This document shows positions 11,972-23,400 of a stretch of DNA of 64,000 bases, piece by piece (positions within the stretch are counted from its first letter, which is position 1; each line of letters starts with the position of its first letter). The notes under the pieces were generated by a model. The model did no database searches. It had not been told where the DNA came from and saw only the letters and a program-made list of their open reading frames with translations. The DNA comes from Heterocephalus glaber (taxonomy: Eukaryota > Chordata > Mammalia > Rodentia > Bathyergidae). Position numbers and translations under genes: made by a program. The stretch covers positions 6,467,125 through 6,531,124 of the forward strand of contig NW_004624795.1 in assembly GCF_000247695.1 (NCBI RefSeq). Reading direction: 5' to 3'.

Positions 11972-12728
11972 GTGAGGCCCGCGTGGGCACAGTGACCCCT
12001 GCTGACTGACCTTGAGAAAGGGCAGCTGTGCGCATCTGGCAGAGACAAGGGAGCTAGGGTTCCGAGCCCGGGGGACATCTAAGCAGCTCCTTTCTCCCCC
12101 CAGCCCACTGCCCTGCTGAGCCCAGGTCCTTGTCATGCCTGGGGCTATGACACTGCCGTCCTTGGTGGATGCGAACGGTTTCGGGCAGCTGTGTATGAAT
12201 CTTTCATGGCCCTGCCCCTGTGACTCAGAAAGACCCATCACTCATCTCTCTAAACTGACGTCCCTCCCGTCCCCCTTCTCTTCTGGACCCTGTCACAAGC
12301 CTTAACTTCCAGCCTGTCCTCACCTATCCCCCCCAGCCCCTCACCACCCGCTCTGCCCCGGGGATGGGCACGGGGACCTGGGATGCGGGGTTAGCACGTG
12401 AGGAGAGGGACCAGCGTCTCCTCTGCCCAGGTGCTCTGCACAGACAGCTGTGATGAGTATGATGTTTAATAACTGATGTGGCTCCCAAGCTCAGCGGGGG
12501 ACCGGCAGGGGCTGGGCTGGAGCAGGGTGGGAGGAGCAGAGGGCTTGGGCAGGGGGTGCAGGGAAGGAGGGGCAGATGGGATGCTGCTCAGGACGGGGCG
12601 CCGCGTGGCTTGGAGCCAGGCGGGTTTGGCACTAAAGGAAGAGAATAAAGGCTCTGCTGTGGGCGGTGCTGGACCAGGCCAGGGTCTGGAAGCCTGGTCC
12701 TGCTCATGCCCTAGGGTTTCTTCTGCAG
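11972..12728 (+). other. CACNA1G: CACNA1G intron 17
   Basis: 757 bases; no exon, SINE or other recognisable feature. GC-rich, with G-runs around 12490-12560. Confidence 0.7.
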
Positions 12729-12829
12729 AGCAAAGGGGAACGAATCCGGGCGTGGATCCGCGCCCGGCTGCCCGCCTGCTGCCGTGAGCGAGACTCCTGG
12801 TCAGCCTACATCTTCCCTCCCCAGTCAAG
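12729..12829 (+). CDS. CACNA1G: CACNA1G exon 18
   Basis: End of the II-III loop, entering the pre-domain III segment: [20 protein letters not shown], followed by [12 protein letters not shown]. Length 101 bp, leaving AG of a split Arg codon. Donor GTAGTG. Confidence 0.96.
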
Positions 12830-12970
12830 GTAGTGGGGAAGGGGCCCTGGCCTGTGCCCCCGCGGTGCTACCCAGGGGTGCTGGAAGCGGGGTGTGAGCT
12901 GAGGCCTCGGGCTGGGAGGGCCCTGCAGGGACTGCACTGCAGGTGACGCCTCCCCCCCCACCCGGAGCAG

Positions 12971-13094
12971 GTTCCGCCTTCTGTGTCACCGGATCATCAC
13001 CCACAAGATGTTCGACCATGTGGTCCTCGTCATCATCTTCCTCAACTGCATCACCATTGCCATGGAGCGCCCCAAAATCGACCCCCACAGCGCT
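12971..13094 (+). CDS. CACNA1G: CACNA1G exon 19
   Basis: Domain III S1: [20 protein letters not shown], then PKIDPHSA. Length 124 bp, donor GTGAGT. Confidence 0.97.
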
Positions 13095-14665
13095 GTGAGT
13101 CACCAGGACTGTAAAAACAGCTGTGGGCTCCTGCTCGATGCTAGGCCCCCTCCTGAGTTAGCACTCAGCTCAGAGCCAGCCAGGGAGGCGAGCAGGCCCG
13201 GGTAGCCAGCCTACCCTCAGGTCTCTTGGACTCCAGCCCTTCCTCCTGGCCCCCCAAGATGCCTCCTGTGTCCTTTCCTGCCTTGGTTTACCTTATGTTG
13301 ACACACCAGCCTCAGTGGGTGCCCTGCTGCACCCCAGGTGTGTTCTCCTGTGGGGCGGGCATGTGTACGAGTCCCGTAGTGTTGGGCCGTGCAGCCTAGA
13401 CAGGTCCTGCCCACAGCGAGGCCAGGGATGCTACTGGGAGGAGCTCGTCCAGGCCGCCTGGGAGTGCTGCACAGCAGGGCAAGGAAGCTGCTCTTTGCTC
13501 CTTGGGGCCCTGCCAGGTCACAAACAAGTAGGTTTTCTGGTGCCATGGAGGGGGACATTGGTCACTTCTGCTTGGCTTTGAACTCAGTCCTTCCCAGAAG
13601 GGCACAAGAGGCCGAAAGCCCGAGTCCCGGCCAGTCCTCACCTCTGTGGGAAGGGCCCATCTGGTTCTGGGAGCTGTCTCTTCCCAGCCTGGCGTCTCGG
13701 CTCCTCCCACTGGCAGCAATTTGGGCCTAGAAGGGTGAGTGGGAGTGGTCCTGTTTCCCCCCATGGCATTTTGCAGCACTAGCTTGGAGGTGGCCTGAGG
13801 TTCCCCCTTCACCCCTCCTCGCTGCCTCCCACATTATTGTTTGGATTTCAGAGCTGCCGGGGCTTCTGTTTTCCATTAGGGTGGGCTCCAGCCAGGCCGG
13901 GGTGGGGCTGCAGGGAGCCCCAGGAATGGAGGGGCCGGCCCGGACCTAGGTGGGTGAGTGTGGGCCTGCACTGGGGGCCCCCTGCTGGACCTCGCCAGCT
14001 CCCAGGCCCTGTGCCAAGCTCTCTGTCACTGTCCCCACCTTCCTACTCCGCCCCTCGGGCTCCGACCACGCCTGCTTCTCTCCTGCCCTTTCTCCAGCCT
14101 GCACACTCACACTCACGTTGCCAGCCACCTCCAGCCACCTCCAGGCCCCTCTTGGCCACCAGGGATGGCCTCAGCTCACAGGCACTGCACCATCCATGCC
14201 TGGCACAACGATGGTGCCCCAGGAGGCACTATCATCTGTACCCAGGGCCCCAGTGTGCCTGCCTCGATTTGTTTCTGGGGCACAGGGTAGGAAAACGGAA
14301 GGAGGTAGCATGGCAGGGGGGGTCAGAGAGCACATTAAATCCTGCTCCAGCTTCAAGGAGGAGTCAGGGAATTGGGCCTGGGATTTGGGGCTTGGACAAC
14401 AGCACTGTGGTGCAGAGCGTGTCTCCTCCAGGCCATGTGGTAGGGGAGATTGTGCTCTGGGACAAGGACAAGACTGTCCACGCGGGCTGCACCTTGTGTG
14501 TGTGTGACAGGGATGGAGACAGAGTCTGGGGGAACTGTCCATGTTGTCGTGCAGGGTGCAGCTCATCTCTCTGTGTCGAATGCTTGAAGCTGATTTTAGC
14601 TTCCATGTGCAAACATGGCCCACGCCAAGGGGTCTTGGTGGGCAGCACCTTCGTCTCTCCTCCAG
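13095..14665 (+). other. CACNA1G: CACNA1G intron 19
   Basis: 1.6 kb, GC-rich, without recognisable exons or young repeats. Long open frames here (for example 13837-14721) have no domain content and are chance products of GC-rich DNA. Confidence 0.7.
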
Positions 14666-14734
14666 GAACGCATCTTCCTGACCCTCTCCAACTACATCTT
14701 CACCGCAGTCTTTCTGGCTGAAATGACAGTGAAG
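14666..14734 (+). CDS. CACNA1G: CACNA1G exon 20
   Basis: 69 bp encoding domain III S2: [20 protein letters not shown], then TVK. Acceptor CTCCAG, donor GTGACG, which lacks the usual +5 G context. Confidence 0.97.
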
Positions 14735-14888
14735 GTGACGGCAGGCCATCGGCACTGGTTTGGGCCCCCTGCTTCCTGGTGGGCGTGGAGACCGTGGAGC
14801 TGGGGGAGGGTGGGAGGGCCAGCTGCAGTGCAGGGAGGGTTGGGGACTGCAGGGAGGGTGGCTGGTGACGGGTGGCTGTGGCCCCCAG

Positions 14889-15073
14889 GTGGTGGCGCTG
14901 GGCTGGTGCTTCGGGGAGCAGGCATACCTTCGAAGCAGCTGGAATGTGCTGGATGGGCTGCTGGTGCTCATCTCCGTCATCGACATCCTGGTGTCCATGG
15001 TCTCTGACAGCGGCACCAAGATCCTGGGCATGTTGAGGGTGCTGCGGCTCCTGCGGACCCTGCGCCCGCTCAG
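14889..15073 (+). CDS. CACNA1G: CACNA1G exon 21
   Basis: Domain III S3 and S4: [20 protein letters not shown], then the voltage sensor [14 protein letters not shown]. Length 185 bp, leaving AG for the split Arg codon. Donor GTGACC. Confidence 0.98.
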
Positions 15074-15626
15074 GTGACCCCCACTCTGCCCAGCAGCTGC
15101 TGCAGTCCCCTCCCCATAAGGTGGCCACCTCGGGGACACCTCCCACAGCCAGCACCCCCAGGACCGCAGATGACACCCGAATCATGGCTGTGGTGATTTC
15201 CCTCCAAGACATCTTGTTGACCCTCCTTCTCTCCCAAGTGACACAGCCTCAGGGCCACCTTGTGTGATGATGGATGTGTTGTGACCACAGCCCTGTTTGG
15301 GGCACCATAAGAGGCCACCGACAGGGTCCCCGTGGCTTCCCTGGGGGGTCCCCACCCCATGAGGGGCCACACATGATTCTTAGGGGTCCTCCCCGCTCCC
15401 AGCCTGACCAGGGAATACATTTGCTGTCCTGGGAATGGGGATCTCTGTAACCTGTCTGGAGGGCTCAGGGCTCAGGGGCTTCATGGCGGGGGTCTCCTGA
15501 AGAGAGGACTCTGTTCTGCACAGTGAAGGTTGGGGAGCCGAGAGGAGGACCCCGAAAGGGAAATGGCCAAGGTTGGGCTGGGAGCGGGGCGGGAACCCCT
15601 CTCACCCTCCTCGCTGCACTCCCCAG
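15074..15626 (+). other. CACNA1G: CACNA1G intron 21
   Basis: 553 bases; nothing recognisable beyond splice sites. Confidence 0.7.
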
Positions 15627-15753
15627 GGTAATCAGCCGGGCCCAGGGGCTGAAGCTAGTGGTGGAGACGCTGATGTCCTCCCTGAAGCCCATCGGCAACA
15701 TCGTGGTCATCTGTTGTGCCTTCTTCATCATTTTTGGCATCCTGGGGGTGCAG
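15627..15753 (+). CDS. CACNA1G: CACNA1G exon 22
   Basis: Domain III S4-S5 linker ([20 protein letters not shown]) and S5 ([19 protein letters not shown]). Length 127 bp, donor GTGTGT. Confidence 0.97.
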
Positions 15754-16913
15754 GTGTGTCGGGGTCTGGGGGTCTGTCCTGGAAAGCCTGAGGACTAGGA
15801 CTCCTCTCCTCTTGGTTCCGAGGTTCAAGCTGCCGCCGCCATCATCCAGAAAGGAATTAGCAGGAGCCCTTCCTCCTAGGTCTTAGGCCTCAGATCTCTT
15901 AGCCTCCAGGGAACCCAAAGGGGACTTGGCCTCAGAGAAGCTCCAGGCCCATGGAAGCCGCAGGCTGCTGTCCCTGCCCCCGGCACACTCCCAGCACAGA
16001 TGCTGGCCTGCGCCCCGACTCCAGGATCTCCTCCCTTCCTTCCCCACGAGCAGGGCGGGCTACATGCCAGGCCTGGGGATCCAGAGCCCAGACAGCTGGG
16101 CCAGGTTAGCGGCGTGCTGGCAGGCCGGGCGCAGACCCCAGACAAGGGAGGAAGTGGGGGCTGCTGGGGAATCCTGGCTTCTGGCCCAGGGAGGAAACTT
16201 GGCTTTGGAGGAAAAAGAGCCAGAGCTGCCTGCAGGATTCAGCAGACACCTCAGGGGGCCGGGGAGCCCCTCCACCCTGTCTTCATCTTTCAGTGTCCCA
16301 GCTCCAGCTTCGGGGCAGACTGCTGACAGTTGGGGTAGCGTGGGAGCTCCCGGTGGCTACCGCTCCCGTCCCCTCCCTTCTTCCTATGGTTCCCAGGATG
16401 TCCACTGTGCCCTGGGGAAGGGCTGTCCCAGGGTTTCCTAGAAATTCAGCAGCTCCAGGGACCAGACTGCGTCTGGCAAAGCTGTGTGGAGCCTCTCTGC
16501 TGGACCCTCCGCCACACACAGGGCCCTCAGGGAGCCCTCCCCTCCCCACCTCCCAGCCTCCTGGGAGAGCAGCTATTGTTGAGCCTAGTCCTGGGGCTCT
16601 TCCAGTGGGCTTAGGTCTGTCCCAAGCAGCTCACTCAGGCCTTTGACCCTCCTTTCCCCCCAGTCACTTCCCACCCCACCCCCCCGCCATCATGGCCTGG
16701 TCTATACTGGAATGGGGTGAACTTTCCAGACAGTCTTGGATTCCATCCCCTTTTCGGCCACCTACTGGGCACCTCTGCAGTGAGGTTGACTGACCCCAGA
16801 CCTAAGTGCCCCCCATCCAGGGTGTGCCCAGACCCTGTGGGTGGGCTGGGGAGTCCTGGTTTTCTGAGATCACAGCTCACTTCTCTCTGTCCCTGGCATA
16901 TGTGTGCTTCCAG
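15754..16913 (+). other. CACNA1G: CACNA1G intron 22
   Basis: 1.16 kb GC-rich intron, no recognisable repeat or exon. Confidence 0.7.
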
Positions 16914-17039
16914 CTCTTCAAAGGGAAGTTCTTTGTGTGCCAGGGCGAGGACACCAGGAACATCACCAACAAGTCGGACTGTGCTGAGGCCAGTTACCGG
17001 TGGGTCCGGCACAAGTACAACTTTGACAACCTTGGCCAG
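16914..17039 (+). CDS. CACNA1G: CACNA1G exon 23
   Basis: Domain III extracellular turret between S5 and the pore: [20 protein letters not shown], then [22 protein letters not shown] and NKS are potential N-glycosylation sequons. 126 bp, phase 0, donor GTGAGC. Confidence 0.97.
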
Positions 17040-17887
17040 GTGAGCCCCAGGCTTGGAGGTGGGGCGGTGGGTGGTGGAAGGAGCCTGGGGCGGGGGGACA
17101 AGTCCATCACACTGAATGAGACATACCCACTCGGTTGGAGACATGGGCAAGCATAGAGATCTGCCCCTGGCTGTCTAACCACCAGCTGGTCACCGGGCTC
17201 AGTCCATCCTGTGCGCTCCAGCCAGTAAGCCCACAGGGCCTTTACCCCCACCAAAGACCGAGACCTGTGGGCTCCCAGAGCATGAGGACTCACCTAGGGC
17301 CACCGTGCCACACGGCAGAGAAGCAAGCACACATCAGAATAGGTGCAGGCAGCCTGAATGTGAATCATTTGTCAAATGAGCACCATCTGTCAGCCCAGTG
17401 ACCTTGGGCAGCTGGCCTGCCAGGGCCTCGGTTTCACCAGCTGGTGAATGGGGTCATAATAATATCTCCTTGTCCTTAGGGTAAGGGTACAAAGCAAGGG
17501 TGTTTGTGTTTGCTTACATGGTTGGCTGCATATTGTCAAGACAGTTTCTTTTCACTCTACATCTGCAGACATAGAAATGTGAAAGGTGAAGTAGCTCACT
17601 TAATTTGGCGGTGTCTGGATTCCCAGGGCTCTGGGGTCCCTTTCCCTACCTGGCTGAGGTCAGACATTGTGGTCATCTCTCACGGGTTTGGGTCAGCCAT
17701 GGAGCCCTGGGACAGAGAGTCTTCCTGGGGACTGGAGTATGACCCCAGCCTGACCTCCCAAGGGCTAGACACCCCAAAGCTGCTACCAGGAGATGCTCTG
17801 GTGCCAGGTGGAGGCTGGTCTAGCCACAGATTCTAGATGTCAGGTGGCCTATCACCTTCTCCTGTTTCCTTGGCCCCCTCCCCGCAG
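17040..17887 (+). other. CACNA1G: CACNA1G intron 23
   Basis: 848 bases. A MIR-like remnant ('AGTGACCTTGGGCAGCTGGC...GGTTTCACC') lies near 17390-17450. No exon seen. Confidence 0.6.
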
Positions 17888-17977
17888 GCCCTGATGTCCC
17901 TGTTCGTGCTGGCCTCCAAGGACGGCTGGGTGGATATCATGTACGACGGGTTGGATGCTGTGGGCGTGGACCAGCAG
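17888..17977 (+). CDS. CACNA1G: CACNA1G exon 24
   Basis: Domain III pore: [20 protein letters not shown], with the selectivity-filter Asp in SKDGW that separates T-type from high-voltage channels. 90 bp, phase 0, donor GTGAGG. Confidence 0.98.
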
Positions 17978-18423
17978 GTGAGGCTGAGGTGGGCAGGAGC
18001 GGATGTCAAGGGCAGCAGTGCAAGCACTGGCCACAAAGAGTGCCATCAGAGAGGCTCACCGCTCACAGCAGGGCTGTGACTAGTTGCCCTGGGAGCCAGA
18101 TCTGCCTGTGTTTTATTGGCCTGCAGCACATTTACATTTTTTGGAATTAGTGATGAACACTTAAAAATCGGTGAACTTGACATGGAAATCCAGCTCCTCA
18201 GGAAAGTCCTAAGTCCTAGGGGCCCTGGGCTGGTGTCCCCTCCAGGCAGCAGCGTGTGGACGGGTGGAGAATATCAGCTCTCCTTTGCCCATCCCCACCC
18301 CTCCCTACTGCCTAACACCAAACCCGCAGGGTCCGTGCCTCACCCAGGCCCTGCACACAGGCAGCGCCCAAGACGGTTCAGCCTCGGGCTGATGCCTCCG
18401 CCTACCCTTCCTGCTCCTGCCAG
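17978..18423 (+). other. CACNA1G: CACNA1G intron 24
   Basis: 446 bases, no recognisable feature apart from a short AT-rich stretch near 18125-18185. Confidence 0.7.
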
Positions 18424-18637
18424 CCCATCATGAACCACAATCCCTGGATGCTGCTCTACTTCATCTCGTTCCTGCTCATTGTGGCCTTCTTCGTCCTGAA
18501 CATGTTTGTGGGTGTGGTGGTGGAGAACTTCCACAAGTGCCGGCAGCACCAGGAGGAGGAGGAGGCGCGGCGGCGAGAGGAGAAGCGGCTGAAGAGACTG
18601 GAGAAAAAGAGAAGGAGTAAGGAGAAGCAGATGGCCG
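18424..18637 (+). CDS. CACNA1G: CACNA1G exon 25 with two donor sites
   Basis: Encodes domain III S6 ([20 protein letters not shown]) and a highly charged III-IV linker ([20 protein letters not shown]). Two donors are visible: an internal GTAAGG at 18617 (short form ends at 18616) and GTCGGT at 18638. Using the distal donor adds 21 bp, encoding SKEKQMA; both leave one base and keep the frame with exon 26 or exon 27. The proximal site matches the consensus better. This matches the known 25A/25B splice choice of Cav3.1, which changes gating kinetics. Reading past the distal donor soon meets a stop. Confidence 0.95.
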
Positions 18638-20348
18638 GTCGGTAGTCTTCCAACATCTCTCTGGGTCGCGCTTGACCTTGGCCTGCGACTGCAGGGGGCT
18701 GGGGGCTGGGGCGGGGCTGAGGCCGGGGGCGGGGAGAAGCTGCTCCCACCTCCTTCCTCATCTCCTCTGCCCAGCAGCATGTCCGCCTTTGGAGCCCGCA
18801 CGGAGCAGACCCGGTCAGCCCCAGGGGTGAGGGCACTGCCCCCCCAGTGGGCTCCCCGGGTCTCAGCCTCATGCTCCCCAGGTGAGAGCTGGCGCACGGC
18901 CTCTCATCTCGACTCTCAGAGGAGCCTCAGGGCTTGGAAACCTGCTGCCACATTGGCCCGTGCTAGTGTGCAGTGACTCGGGATGGGCACAGGTGCCAGC
19001 CCAGGGCTGCCCAGCAAGCGTCTTGACGCTGTGGCTGCCTAGTCCAGTAGCTGTTGAGCAAGATCTGAGCAGGACCGGCAAAAGGGACAGCAGCTCAGCT
19101 CTCCCTCCCTAGGTCCAACAAAACTACCCTGACCCTGGGCCCAGGGCCTTTGCTAAAATTTAAAAAGAAAAAGAAAAAGAAAACTCCCCCTGGCTTATGT
19201 TGACCCTCAGTCCCTCTCCTGTGGCCCCAGCATCTGGTGCATGGGGTGGGTGAGCCCTGTGCCATCCCTCCTTGTGCCTCCATGTCACAGAGGTGCTGGG
19301 GTGGCGGGAAAAGACACCCTGGGCCTGGGAAGCAGGGTGTGTGTGGAGCGGCGGGCAGGAGCCACTGTTTGTGGTGCTTCGGCTGCAGGTGCAGGAGCGC
19401 CTGGCTCCCAGCCGGCTGTCCAGGCTCCTGTCTCTGTTACCCAGTCTCCCTCTCCGCCACAGCCCACATCCCTCCCAGCCTCTGTATCTCTGTGTCTGTC
19501 CCTGTTTGCTCTGTGGGTTTCCCTTCCTCTGTCCACCCTCTCACAAGCCGTCTTCCCTCCGCCGCTAAGACGCGTGCAGGGCTCTGCGTTTTCCTGGTGG
19601 TGTGTGGAAAAGTGAGTACCACTAGGCGAGTCAGGGCTGTGGGGACCTCTCTGCCCTTGGCCTGTGACAGGCACCCGGAGGAAAGGGGAGAGTGTGGGAG
19701 TCACACGGGGTGGGGGGCAGGCCCAGTGCTCTCTTCCAGGGGAGGGTGCTGCTCCAGGAGGGCCTCGGGCAGCCATGGGCAGTTCGGTTCTCTGTGCTTG
19801 TGTCCCTCCACCAGCCCCCAAGACCCCAGTCTGGCTCCAGGCTAGGGATCCAGTCTTGGCTTCCCCACTGAGTCCAAACCTTAGTGAGTGCATTGTCCCC
19901 ACCATTCCACCCCTTCTCCGTGTACCCTGCACCCCTCCAAGAGGGCTACCTCCCTCCAAGGGGCATCTGCAGATGGGATTCTTTTGGCAGGAGGTACCAT
20001 GGCCCCCGCCCGGGCAGCTGACTCCTCCTTCTGGGGTCTGGCGCTGCTCAGGTGCAGCTGAGGCCGTAGTGCAGCAAGAGAAGGCATCTGTTCTGGGGAC
20101 AGGCCGCCTGCCCCTCCCAGGGCCTTCCCTCCCCTCTGTGACCCCAGCGAGCTGGCTGAATCATTAGTTATCCTCAAGTGCCCCGTGTCTCCCAATTTGG
20201 GGCTGTAATTGAGAGCCAGCCACCCGTGCTCAGCGTACCCCATTTGTAGGCAAAATGAGGATCAGAGCTGAGGGGGAGCCAGCTGTGAGGGGCCCTGCCC
20301 AGCGCACCTGGGCCAGCCAATGACCAATGTCATGTTTCGTTCTTTTAG
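18638..20348 (+). other. CACNA1G: CACNA1G intron 25
   Basis: 1.7 kb, GC-rich, without young repeats. Long open frames around 19240-20240 on both strands have no domain content and look like chance. The acceptor of exon 26 is preceded by TTCGTTCTTTTAG. Confidence 0.65.
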
Positions 20349-20402
20349 ATCTAATGCTGGACGATGTAATTGCTTCCGGCAGCTCAGCCAGCGCTGCGTC
20401 AG
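20349..20402 (+). CDS. CACNA1G: CACNA1G cassette exon 26
   Basis: 54-bp cassette encoding LMLDDVIASGSSASAAS plus split codons at both ends. With the short exon 25 it begins Asn-Leu-Met; with the long form it begins Asp-Leu-Met. It starts after two bases and ends after one, so skipping keeps the frame. Donor GTACTG is weak. Exon 26 inclusion is a known regulated event of Cav3.1 in the III-IV linker. Confidence 0.95.
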
Positions 20403-23400
20403 GTACTGCGTCTGGGGCGTGGGTTCATGCGTGTGGGGAAGTGCTCTTTGCCCCTCTCCATGGCTCCTTGGTTCTGTCCTCTGGGGTGCAAAGCTAAAGG
20501 TCCCTGGGGCCCCCAAGAGGGCAGGGGCTGAAGCACTGGGCTTTCCGTCATGGTGCAGACCTATGCTAAGTGGGGAGCCTCTGCTGAAGGCTCCCTCCCG
20601 GCAGAGCCCCTGGCCTGCTGCTGTCTCCTCCCTGCCCCCCTTCCCTGCTCCGCAAATGTCTCCATCTCCTCTTGTCTGAAGGGGAGACTTTGATCGGAGG
20701 GAGCAGGATGAGAGGAGCAGAGAGAAGGATTTGTCTTAAAAATGTAATGAAGAATAATTGAACCGGCTCATTAATAGTCAAGTAACCGTGGTGGCCAAGT
20801 CATTGCTACAAACAGGAGGAATTGGGAACCGAAGGCCTGAGTTGGCCACACACTTCTTCCAAAAACCCGAAATGCTTGGGAGTGAGTCAAGCCCTTATCT
20901 CCAAGAGCTGTGTCCCTGGGAAGGCCTCCCAGTGCCACCTGCCCTCCCCTGGCTCCCCCGGGCCCCCCACACAGGTCCCCAGCGGAGGCTTGGAGGATCA
21001 GAGTCTGTGACGGGGCTGTGGGGCCTTGTCACACCCCCTGGTGTCTCCACTGGTGGCTCCCAAGCTATCTGTCCTCCAGATCCGCCTTAGCACCTCCTCC
21101 TGCAGACCCCACAATTTGAAAGATTGCCTCTGAAGTTAACAGCACTTCAATAAGGACTCTGTTTCAATGATTTTACTAATCAAAGGCGCATCTAATTGCT
21201 AATCAGAGTTTCTGAGCTGCAGAAGGTTACACATTGAAAGACGGCAAAAAAAGACCATTTTGCCTTTAAATTAGCCTGTGGAGTCTTAACACAGGCAAAT
21301 GTCTGGTTCTTCTAAGCTTTTAGAAATACTGCAAAGAACCAAAGGACCCTCGAATGGCTGTCTCTTGAGGCTGCCCAGGGCTTGGACTGCGATGGGAACG
21401 ATTTGCTGTCTCACTCTCTACTCTTTCCATTGTCCCAGCTGGCCAGGCACCGCTCTGATGGTGTTGGGCCACCGATCTTAGGGGGCACAGGGGCCTGTTC
21501 AAGGGGGGCCTCTGAGCCTTCATCCAGTCAGTCATTCCTGTTGCCCTGGGCAGATCCACACCTCCTGTCCCCAGGGTGCTGAGCTATGTATTCGGCATTG
21601 AGAGACCATTTCTCTGGGGGCTCAGGAGGCTCTGGTTGGTTTGTGTCTGGGTTGTGGGGGTCCCCACGTCTCTGTGTCAGGCTGTTCTGTGAACCCTTGA
21701 AGTGTCAGGGGGTGAGGGGTAGAGGGGAGGAAGTGATCTTCAGCTTTTCCCTTATGAGTCACTGGGGCTGTGGGCTAAAGTGTGCTCACCCTTATGCTCA
21801 CCTCAAAACACCACCCTAGGCCCAGGCTGGCCCACGAAGGTCTCCGTCATACTGGTTGTCCCTTGAATCAACACGTGCAGGCTCACGGCCCCCAAGATAT
21901 GACACACTGACTGCACAAATACTGTGTATTTTCAACCCGCACTCGGATTTTGAGTCTTCTGCCCTGATGCTGTTGGACATGTGTTAGTTTTCCTGGCTGT
22001 TAGCAAGGACCCAGGGATCTTGAACAGGGGTAAAGAACATCCCATAACCCTCTTCCCAGGATCTGGGTTTCCCAGGAGGGTCTAACTCAGAGCTCTCCAG
22101 ACTGCAGTATACATCAGAATGGCCAGAGAGCTTACATGTGGATTCCTAGGCCCCAGCCAAGTGCTCCTAGTGGTCTGCATTTCCAATCAGTTCTCGGGGA
22201 GACAGGGGACAAAGTCAACGTCCCAGCCTGGGGCTGCTGGGAATCAAACCTGGGCACCACAGCATCCTGGGCCACCAGACCCAGGGCAAGGCAGAAGGGA
22301 AGAGTCTGATTTCCCGGGGAACAGGCCTGACCAGACACTTGGGGCTGTTGGGGGACCAGGCCAGCCTGGTCCTCCTTAGCCACCTGTGGCAGCCACCTCC
22401 ACTCACCCTCTATCCTTCCCCAGGGTAGGACCCACAGCAGCCAAAGGCAAGGCCTCTGCTGGGGGACCCATGTCCTGGGGAGTGACCCTGCCTTCCATTC
22501 TCTCCCTGTCACTGTCCTTTGCCAACCCCTGCCCTGGCTGTGCCTTGGGCTCCCAATGACCCCCTACTAACTCACTGCGCCTGTTGCTGTCACTCACAGC
22601 TCCCTCTCGCCCCGCCTGGCTAGGGGCCTGGTGTCCTTCTGCCCTCTGTCTGACTCTGGTGTCTTCCTCGCCTAAGGCATCTTGTACTGGTGGGAGGCAG
22701 AGAGATGTGGCCATGATTTTGGGCTGGAAGCTCAGGTCCTGCTGGCTTTGCTGGGTTACAGCACAGGGGCTGCTGGGAAGCGGCCCATGAGACTGGCCTG
22801 GTGCTCCTTGGACCTGTGCTGTAGTGGAGGGGCACCATCAGCCCAGCACCTGCAGGCCTGGGCTAGGGCTGCTGGAAGGGAGGGCCACAAGCAAATGTCC
22901 TGCCTACCTCCCTCCTGGCCTGGTGGAGGGGGCCCCTGGCTGGGTCCAAGCCCACCCAGCTCTCAGAGCAAGGCTGGAAGGCAGAGCCGTGGTGGTGGCA
23001 GCTCTTTTTGATCTGGGGCTGCCTGTACAGTCAGGCTGGGGTCACAGGGGAGAGGAGGGCCTCTCTCTTCCATCCTCCTCTCAGCATTGTCGCAGCTAAT
23101 AATGGGGCTAATGAGGAGCTGCTTTTTCTAACCTAATTGTATTTAAACATTTTAGTTAATTCTCCATTCATATTTTAGCATAATGGGATCGGGTGCTCTC
23201 GGCATTTATGGAGATTAATGCAGAGAAAGAGTTCCGGCTGCTAAGGCAACGCAGGGTGACTAGCGCCCTCTGGTTCTCGTGGTACTGCAGGAAGGAAGGA
23301 AAAAGCCCCTCAGCCCGACCACTCTCCACAATCGGGTGTAGATGACCAGTGGCCTCATGCTGCCCTGCTCTCTGGGCCTCTCCACCCTCACATTCCGGGG

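Noticed and set aside
13837..14721. 294-codon open frame in intron 19
   Set aside because: No recognisable domain, no splice context; it runs over the exon 20 start in another frame.
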